Below, piece after piece: positions 13,222-18,462 of a stretch of 18,462 nt of DNA. The first letter of the stretch is position 1; each line of letters starts with the position of its first letter. The position numbers were made by a program, and so were the translations under genes. The notes under the pieces are model-generated. The model was not told the origin of the DNA and did not search any database. It saw only the letters and a list, made by a program, of their open reading frames with translations. Source of the stretch: CAZRDB01 sp964598695 (GTDB lineage Bacteria; Armatimonadota; Zipacnadia; UBA1398). The stretch spans positions 1-18,462 of the forward strand of contig CAZRDB010000096.1 in the NCBI GenBank assembly GCA_964598695.1. The letters run 5' to 3'.

Positions 13222-15819
13222 ATGATCCGCCGAACGCGCACCGGACTCCTGCCGGCCCTCGGTCTCACCGCGCTCACTCTCGCCTTGCTCGCACTCGCCG
13301 GGTGCTCCTCCGGCGGCTCCTCGGGCGGCGCCACCACCGCCGCCAACGCCTGGGCCCGCGCGATCCAGGGCGGCGACCAATCCGCCCTCAGCGAGGTCCT
13401 CGCGACCGACTACCGGTTCGACGGCGTCGACCGCGCCGACACCACCGGCGCCGGCGATGTGGCGCCCGGTCCCGGCTTCATGGGCCGTGAGGGCGAGGGC
13501 ACGGTCGAGGTCGTGGACGTTACCGAGAACGGCGCGACCGCCGTCGCCCACATCAAGGGCAGCTACACCGGCTTCCTTGGCGCGCTCGTCGGCGGCGACG
13601 CGGGCGGCGGCTGGGGCAACGGCGTCGACAGCGACGGCGATGCCTTCGCCGACCCGGGGATCGCCCCCCCCGCGCCCCCCGACGCCCTCGTCCCCGGGGA
13701 ATCGGAGACGGGCGAGGACGCTGCCGCGTCGGCCTTCCGCGTCCGCTCCGTCGAGGGCAAGCAGCTCGACGCCACGCCGCTCATCTTCACCGGCTTCTAC
13801 GAGCTGAACCTCGAGCAGATCGACGGCGTCTGGGCCGTGGTCGCTCAGCGCCAGGTCTGGACCCAGCTCCTCGTCGGCGATGGCGCGCAGGCGCCCGTCA
13901 TCGATACCCTCCTCGGCAACGGCTCGCCGGAGCCGACGGTCGACCCTCGTGCCGAGGTGAGCGTTACGGGGACGGTGCGCGCCACGACCGACACCACCAT
14001 CGCCGGCCGCATCGGCTACATCCAGTCGGCCCTCACCGTCGACGGCACAGCCTTCAGCGGGACCGCCCGCGCCCCCCGCGTCCCGGGCGGCTACGCGCTC
14101 GAGGTGCGGGCCATCAACGAATCGGCCGACGGCGGCGCCTACGGCATCAGCACTCGGTCGATCCCGCTGACCGTGCGCGACGCCGCCGGCGCCGGCTTCC
14201 AGTTCTCGGTCGCCTCCGGCGTCTCGCTGCCGAGCGGGGTCGAGGAGGTCGTTCGCGGCCTGTCGCGCGCCGCCTACAACGGCTCGTTCGAGGCCGCTCA
14301 GCCGCTCATCGACCCCGCCTACCGCTACAACGGCTTCACCGCCGAGAGCGCGCCGTGGACCCTTCCCTTCTCCTGCTACGGCGAATCCGACCTCGCCGTC
14401 ACCGTCACGGCGAGCGAGAGCCTCGGCGCCTCCACCCTCGTGACGGCCCACTTCCGGCAGGAGGCCGACAACTACTGGTACTACGGCTACCCGGTCGACG
14501 GAGGCTCGGACGGCTCCCCGGGCTCGCAGCCCGATGCCGATGTCGTGCGCCCCATGCTGCCGCCCCACCTCCGCCCGATGGCTGAGCGCATGGCCGCCGG
14601 GGCGCGCGACGTGACCTCGGTGACCGAGACCATGGTCAACGAGGGCGACTTCACGGTCGAGATCGCCTCCGGCCTGGTCACGGCGATCCGCCCGGTCTGG
14701 ACCCGCACCACCAACGGGACCGGCGGCGCACTGGAGATCTCCGCCCTGACCGGCAACGGCTCCGATGCGCCCTCCGTCACCGGCGGCGCTCCCCTGGCCG
14801 TCGCGGGCGGCATCGAGGGCCTCGCGCAGTGGGGGGCCGTCTACAACAGCGAGGGCTGGGCCGACTTCTCGGACACGACCGGCCCCTTCGCGGCCGAGAT
14901 GACCAGCCCATTCGTGGCGGGCCGGTGGCTCACGACTGCCTACGCCGGCGCCTGGACCGGGACCGGCTCGGTCTACGTGACGCGTACCCTCGAGGTGACC
15001 GTCACGGTCGACGCGCCGACGCCGACCTTCACTGCGGNNNNNNNNNNGGCGTCCGGCGTCACGCTCACGGCGGAGGCCCGCGCGACACTCGACAACTGGC
15101 TCGCGGGGCTGTTCCTCGCCTCGCGGGAGCGGCTGGCCGAGGCCTACGACCCGGCCTACTCCTACGACGGCCGCAACTACGACGACGTCCTCACCTCGCC
15201 CCGGCTGTCGGTCTACCACGCCGACGTCTCGCGCGCCGAGGTCGTGAGCATCGAGGGGCCCCGCGCGACTCTGGAGCTGGAGTTCACCGGTCCCTGGCAG
15301 TGGTTCGGCGTCCCCTACTACCGCATCGGGGAGGGCGACGGGGCGATCGTCGACGGTCCGCCCGCCCCCTGCACCGACGCCGACGGCTACACGACCTACC
15401 CGAGCGAGAGCCACACCGTCGCCCGCGTGACCCTCGAACTGGGGGCCACCCGGCGGATCGTCGCCGAGCGGATCGACCGGGCGCTCAACTGGCTCGACGG
15501 CAACGAACTCCCGATGCTGAGCGACCTGCGGATTGACGGCGCAGTGCCCGGCGTCGTGGCCGCGGGCGCGAGCGTGACCCTCAGCGCAACGGCGGAGGGG
15601 ACCGTCGACACGGTCTCCGGCCGTCTCGGCCCCAGCACCGGGAGTGCCGAGGGGACCGCCGTCACCCTGGACGCCCCAGCCGCGCCCGGCCGGTACCTTG
15701 CCGAGCTGGTCGCGGGGCCGCAGTACTGGGCGACGGCCGAGGACGAGGGCGCGCGGGCGAAGTGCATCCCCTACTACGGCGGCTCGATGCTGATCGGCGC
15801 GGAAGTGACCGTCCAGTAG
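13222..15819 (+). CDS. Large lipoprotein with three NTF2-like/Ig-like repeat units
   Basis: A lipoprotein of about 865 residues with lipobox LAGC (lipidated Cys at 28) and a Ser/Gly tether. The mature part is three copies of one unit: an NTF2/SnoaL-like alpha+beta module followed by an Ig-like beta-sandwich. Repeat starts align at YRFDG (64-68), YRYNG (367-371) and YSYDG (646-650). Module junctions align at LLGNGSPEP (230-238), LTGNGSDAP (509-517) and LRIDGAVPG (769-777). Unit 1 carries a calcium-loop-like VDSDGDAFAD insert (135-144). No catalytic residues are apparent, so a binding or scaffold role outside the cell is likely. AAGGAGG lies 11 bases before the ATG. The 10-N gap interrupts codons 606-609; both sides stay in frame, but the true length is uncertain. 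I know no named family for this architecture. Confidence 0.82.
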   Translation: MIRRTRTGLLPALGLTALTLALLALAGCSSGGSSGGATTAANAWARAIQGGDQSALSEVLATDYRFDGVDRADTTGAGDVAPGPGFMGREGEGTVEVVDVTENGATAVAHIKGSYTGFLGALVGGDAGGGWGNGVDSDGDAFADPGIAPPAPPDALVPGESETGEDAAASAFRVRSVEGKQLDATPLIFTGFYELNLEQIDGVWAVVAQRQVWTQLLVGDGAQAPVIDTLLGNGSPEPTVDPRAEVSVTGTVRATTDTTIAGRIGYIQSALTVDGTAFSGTARAPRVPGGYALEVRAINESADGGAYGISTRSIPLTVRDAAGAGFQFSVASGVSLPSGVEEVVRGLSRAAYNGSFEAAQPLIDPAYRYNGFTAESAPWTLPFSCYGESDLAVTVTASESLGASTLVTAHFRQEADNYWYYGYPVDGGSDGSPGSQPDADVVRPMLPPHLRPMAERMAAGARDVTSVTETMVNEGDFTVEIASGLVTAIRPVWTRTTNGTGGALEISALTGNGSDAPSVTGGAPLAVAGGIEGLAQWGAVYNSEGWADFSDTTGPFAAEMTSPFVAGRWLTTAYAGAWTGTGSVYVTRTLEVTVTVDAPTPTFTAXXXXASGVTLTAEARATLDNWLAGLFLASRERLAEAYDPAYSYDGRNYDDVLTSPRLSVYHADVSRAEVVSIEGPRATLELEFTGPWQWFGVPYYRIGEGDGAIVDGPPAPCTDADGYTTYPSESHTVARVTLELGATRRIVAERIDRALNWLDGNELPMLSDLRIDGAVPGVVAAGASVTLSATAEGTVDTVSGRLGPSTGSAEGTAVTLDAPAAPGRYLAELVAGPQYWATAEDEGARAKCIPYYGGSMLIGAEVTVQ
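13339..15816 (+). repeat. Threefold internal repeat within the lipoprotein gene
   Basis: The units are approximately 13339-14181, 14212-15015 and 15049-15816. They match at protein level (Y-[RS]-[FY]-[DN]-G, then V-W or a related strand, then L-x-G-N-G or I-D-G at the module junction) but not at base level, so the duplication is old. Unit 3 has the shortest first module and unit 1 the longest, owing to its acidic insert. Confidence 0.6.
15038..15047. other. Assembly gap of 10 N
   Basis: Ten undetermined bases lie in the lipoprotein gene, between repeat units 2 and 3. Flanking codons on both sides are in one frame. The run is probably a scaffolding placeholder, so its true size is unknown. 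Confidence 0.98.
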
Positions 15820-15841
15820 CGCACGGGAGTCGCAACGGAAC

Positions 15842-15883
15842 GCGGCCGCGGGCGGTGGGCTCCCCAGCCCCCCTCGCGGCCGC
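15842..15883. terminator. Hairpin shared by two converging genes
   Basis: GCGGCCGCG (15842-15850) pairs with CGCGGCCGC (15875-15883). Inside it an inner stem GGGCT/AGCCC (15857-15861 and 15866-15870) closes a CCCC loop. It begins 22 bases after the lipoprotein stop and ends one base before the stop of the leftward coiled-coil gene, so it can serve both strands. No T-run follows on either side. Confidence 0.55.
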
Positions 15884-15884
15884 T

Positions 15885-16295
15885 CTACGGGAGGGGCTCG
15901 TCCGGCCCGGGGCCCAGTCCGGGCCCGTGTCCGTGCTCGTCGCTGAGACGCTGCGCCTCGGCCCGCAGCCGCAGCGCGTCGTCGGTGGCGATGCCCATCT
16001 CGATCTCGTGCAGCTCGACCCGCGCCTCCCAGCCGCGCTCGCGGAGGGCGGTCAACGCGCGGTCGGCGGCGGCGCGCAGCTCCTTGGCGTAGTCCCCCAG
16101 CTCGGCCCGCCGCTCCGGCGAGGGGCCCGTCGCAAGTTCCTCACGGACCCGCACCAGCTCGCGTCCCAGCTCGCCGAGTTCGCGGTCGGCCGCGAGCATC
16201 TCGGCGCGCATCTCCTCGGCTTCGGCACGGAGATCCTTCAGGTGCGCGAGCCGTGCCTCGAGCCGTCTCAGCAGATCGCGTGGCGTATCGCTCAC
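15885..16295 (-). CDS. Small cytoplasmic coiled-coil protein of unknown function
   Basis: I do not recognise this 136-residue protein. It lacks a signal peptide or membrane segment. Residues 6-65 form one continuous charged helix with heptad-like Leu/Ala spacing (LLRRLEARLAHLKDLRAEAEE), and a second helix covers about 70-105. A short tail ends in Gly/Pro (GHGPGLGPGPDEP). This is the shape of a helical hairpin or an oligomerising adaptor. The GTG at 16295 was chosen because AAGGGAG lies 9 bases before it; a GTG 19 codons upstream has no ribosome-binding site and would overlap the divergent gene's control region. It faces the large gene at 16367 across only 71 bases, so the two may share regulation. 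Confidence 0.65.
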   Translation of the reverse strand: MSDTPRDLLRRLEARLAHLKDLRAEAEEMRAEMLAADRELGELGRELVRVREELATGPSPERRAELGDYAKELRAAADRALTALRERGWEARVELHEIEMGIATDDALRLRAEAQRLSDEHGHGPGLGPGPDEPLP

Positions 16296-16366
16296 GACCG
16301 GCGCTCCCTTCGCGCGAGGACATTCCGGGAGCCGCGTGAAATACCTGCGCACGGGAGCGTGCGTGC

Positions 16367-18462
16367 GTGCTGAAGGACCCCTCCAGTCTCAAAGCCCTGC
16401 GGAGCGCGATCCCGCTGCTGCGCGCAGACCGGCCTGAAGCCGTCGTCGTGGCCCCGGATGAGGATGATGATGCCCTCAGCGCCGGTGGGGCTTGCGCCGA
16501 GTTCCTCGGCCACGTCTTCGGCCGGACTCTGCCCGTCTTGCGGGAGTCCGACTACGAGCGGGCGAAGCGGTACCGTGGCCGCGGGATCGTCGCCGTCGGG
16601 GCACTCGGCTCTCACCGCATGGTCACGCGCCTGTACCTCGAAGGACGCCACTACTGCGATCACGGCTTCCCGGGACCGGGCGGCTTCGTGCTTCGGACGA
16701 TCCACCACGCGGTCGGGGAGGGGATCGGCGTCCTGCTGGTCTGCGGTGGCGGGGCCGAGGGTTGGGACTCCGCGGCCGAGGCCTTCTGCGACCTCCTCAC
16801 CTACCTCGATGAGCGCGCAACCGTACCCTCGACCCACCTCGTGCAGTCCGCCGCCGCCCCGGCCCCGCTCGACCCCTCGGCCGTCCCCGACACGGTGGCC
16901 CACCTGATCGCCCATCTGCGGGAGCACCCGAGCGAGATCGGAGCGGCCAGCCTGCTCGACTGCGCCCTGCGGTACGACGCCTGGGGCGATCCCGCGATCG
17001 GCATCGTCCTCCGCGAGGTCCTCACCCGGTTGCTGCGAGCGGCCTCCGGTGACCCACGCACGGGCTGGCACTCGATGCCCGAGCTGTGGCTGGGCCCCTT
17101 CAGCCGGATCTGGCGCAACCTCGAGGAGCGGCCGATCTTCGAAGGGCCGATCCGGGAGGAGATCAGCCGCTTCCTGTGGCGCGCGGCCGCCGGCCTCGCC
17201 GAACGCTGGAAGAGCCCGGCCGACCATGAGGTGCTCGACGCGACCGTCGCCGGGGCCGCCTCCGGCCTGTGGTGGGCGGGACGCTACTTCGAGGCCCGGC
17301 ACGGTCTCGCCGAGGGCGCCGCGTGGCAGGCGCTCGCCGAGAAGGTGGCCGGTCTCCCGCGCCTACTCCTGCCGATCAGCGAGAAGGGCGCAGCCTCGCA
17401 GGCCTTCGCCCTCCGCGAGTACCTCTGGCTCTGTCCGTTCCTCGGCCAGGGGACCCGCCTCGGGCCGACGGCGACCGCCGCCGCACAGTGGCTGTGCGCC
17501 GCGCTCCCCGCAGCGCCGCGGCCGGCTCGCGTCGGCGGGAGCGCGGCCACCGCGGCGACGATGTCGTGGCTTGCGGGATGGACGAGCTGGGCGGCCGAGG
17601 CGGCCTCGCTCCGCCTCCGCGTTCAGGCCCCCGATCCCGCGCACCTCGGGCTTCATCCCGGCTCCTTCTACCGGCCCCCGCCGCCGGATGCGCCGACCGG
17701 CGAGACCGCCATCGCCGTGCTCACCTGGGATGCCGCCACGGTCGCGTGGGTCAGCGAGCGCAGTGGGCGGCCGCTCCCCGACGACCCGCACACGGAGCTG
17801 CTGTGCAGCCACGTGGCTCTCCGGCGGCGCACCGGCTCCCAGGGCGACTACCTGCTCTTCGGCGCCAGCCCGCCGCCCTACGACCCCGAGGTCGAGGCCT
17901 TCTGCCTCCTGCGGTGCGACCTCGGCGGCGAGACCTGGCTCTGGCACCCGGGCCGTTCGCTGCCCGCGCGCGAGGACGGCCACCGCTGGTGCGCCCTCAC
18001 CGGCCGGCTCCACGCCGGCCGAATCCGCCTCGTCGCGCTCCGCACGCTCGATGCCGACCGCCCGGTCGCCCGCCAGATCGTCGCCCACGCCCCGGACCGC
18101 GGCTTCCTGGTGCTGCGCAGCGCCTCGGCCGGCGCGATGCCCCCCCTCTGCCTCGGGATCGCCGCCGGCGTCGAGGCCGAGCAGGAGTGGCCCGAGATCG
18201 TGCGCCTGCGGATCGGCAGCCAGAGCGCGACGCTCCGCGCGCTCGGCCGCGAGCCCGCGCCGCCGCTGCGCCTGGTGGAGCCCACGGCCGTCGGCGCGCG
18301 CCATGTCGCGCTCGAAGGCCCCCCCGCGCGCGACGACGGCGCCGCCTGGCAGGCGCTCGAGTTCTCGCTCGCCGGCGCCGAGAAGGGCGGCGGCTGGGTG
18401 CGGGGGGGCGCCGCCCCAGGACCGCTGCTGTGCAGCGTGGCGGGCCAGCGCCGCCTCTGGAT
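16367..18462 (+). CDS. Large heparinase/lyase-like helical protein, 3' end beyond the window
   Basis: A single uninterrupted frame of 698 codons runs from GTG (GGGAG 9 bases upstream) to the window edge without a stop. Residues 1-150 look like an alpha/beta accessory domain: AVVVAPDEDD, then IVAVGALGSHRMVTRLYL, then FPGPGGFVLRTIHHAVGEG and VLLVCGGGAEGWDSA. I associate this pattern with the N-terminal region of large secreted or cytoplasmic polysaccharide-processing proteins from Planctomycetota and Lentisphaerota. Residues about 180-420 are helix-rich and Trp-rich (IWRNLEERPIFEG, WWAGRYFEARHG), like an alpha/alpha toroid of the heparinase II/III sort. From about 440 the chain becomes beta-rich. 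No signal peptide is visible with this start. I cannot point to catalytic residues, so a lyase or hydrolase role is inference. It is divergent from the coiled-coil gene. Confidence 0.75.
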   Translation, partial: MLKDPSSLKALRSAIPLLRADRPEAVVVAPDEDDDALSAGGACAEFLGHVFGRTLPVLRESDYERAKRYRGRGIVAVGALGSHRMVTRLYLEGRHYCDHGFPGPGGFVLRTIHHAVGEGIGVLLVCGGGAEGWDSAAEAFCDLLTYLDERATVPSTHLVQSAAAPAPLDPSAVPDTVAHLIAHLREHPSEIGAASLLDCALRYDAWGDPAIGIVLREVLTRLLRAASGDPRTGWHSMPELWLGPFSRIWRNLEERPIFEGPIREEISRFLWRAAAGLAERWKSPADHEVLDATVAGAASGLWWAGRYFEARHGLAEGAAWQALAEKVAGLPRLLLPISEKGAASQAFALREYLWLCPFLGQGTRLGPTATAAAQWLCAALPAAPRPARVGGSAATAATMSWLAGWTSWAAEAASLRLRVQAPDPAHLGLHPGSFYRPPPPDAPTGETAIAVLTWDAATVAWVSERSGRPLPDDPHTELLCSHVALRRRTGSQGDYLLFGASPPPYDPEVEAFCLLRCDLGGETWLWHPGRSLPAREDGHRWCALTGRLHAGRIRLVALRTLDADRPVARQIVAHAPDRGFLVLRSASAGAMPPLCLGIAAGVEAEQEWPEIVRLRIGSQSATLRALGREPAPPLRLVEPTAVGARHVALEGPPARDDGAAWQALEFSLAGAEKGGGWVRGGAAPGPLLCSVAGQRRLW

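Noticed and set aside
13171..15414. Leftward 747-codon open frame opposite the lipoprotein gene
   Set aside because: It has no signal or domain, crosses the N gap, and would erase the clear promoter, lipobox and repeat structure on the rightward strand.
16292..18304. Long leftward open frames opposite the lyase-like gene (16292-17302 and 17363-18304)
   Set aside because: The rightward frame from 16367 is open for 698 codons with proper codon bias and a sensible protein. The leftward frames are low-complexity Arg/Gly/Ala-rich peptides of the kind produced opposite GC-rich genes.
1..18462. tRNA, rRNA, riboswitch, CRISPR array, insertion sequence or attachment site
   Set aside because: I found no cloverleaf-like segment, regularly spaced direct repeat, transposase frame or terminal inverted repeat; gaps between genes are short and accounted for.

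Overview
The window is very GC-rich DNA with strong G/C third-position bias. Most start codons follow a Shine-Dalgarno sequence, and two near-consensus sigma-70 -10 boxes (TATAAT, TATAGT) stand out. A run of 10 N at 15038-15047 marks a scaffolded, probably metagenome-derived assembly. The content is a UroD-like methyltransferase, a GH16 glycanase with accessory domains, a sugar ABC transporter, lipid-anchored or secreted proteins and a large polysaccharide-lyase-like protein. This mix suits a Gram-negative polysaccharide degrader of the Planctomycetota, Armatimonadota, Lentisphaerota or Hydrogenedentota sort. The phylum cannot be fixed from this stretch and there is no rRNA or tRNA.

Layout. 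Positions 1-1296 (minus): the first codons of a probable AMP-forming acyl-CoA ligase cut by the window edge, preceded by a UroD-family protein with a zinc-type HxC motif. Positions 1297-1601: an intergenic stretch holding what looks like the orphan tail of a glycoside hydrolase. Positions 1602-5549 (plus): a coupled SbcD-like nuclease and SbcC/YhaN-like coiled-coil ATPase. Positions 5562-6461 (minus): a secreted protein of unknown function, converging on the ATPase gene. Positions 6548-11222 (minus): a compact rhamnose/AI-2-type ABC importer in the order ATPase::permease fusion, permease, substrate-binding lipoprotein, closed by a hairpin terminator. Positions 11298-13025 (minus): a secreted three-domain GH16 glycanase just upstream of the importer. 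Positions 13026-13221: a divergent regulatory region with a clear promoter and two inverted repeats. Positions 13222-15819 (plus): a large lipoprotein built from a threefold repeat and interrupted by the assembly gap. Positions 15842-15883: a shared hairpin between converging genes. Positions 15885-16295 (minus): a small coiled-coil protein. Positions 16367-18462 (plus): a large helical protein running off the right edge that resembles heparinase/lyase-type proteins.

How the genes may work together. The GH16 enzyme would cut an extracellular beta-glycan, and the adjacent importer belongs to the family that takes up rhamnose or autoinducer-2. The two are in the same orientation, but the importer seems to have its own promoter, so a joint role is an inference. 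The nuclease and ATPase form a DNA-end-processing pair of the Mre11-Rad50 type. The most unusual items are the fused ATPase-permease polypeptide, its possibly leaderless start, the beta-rich module near the apex of the Rad50-like coiled coil where a zinc hook would normally be, and the triplicated lipoprotein. I see no CRISPR array, prophage, insertion sequence or recognised defence system.
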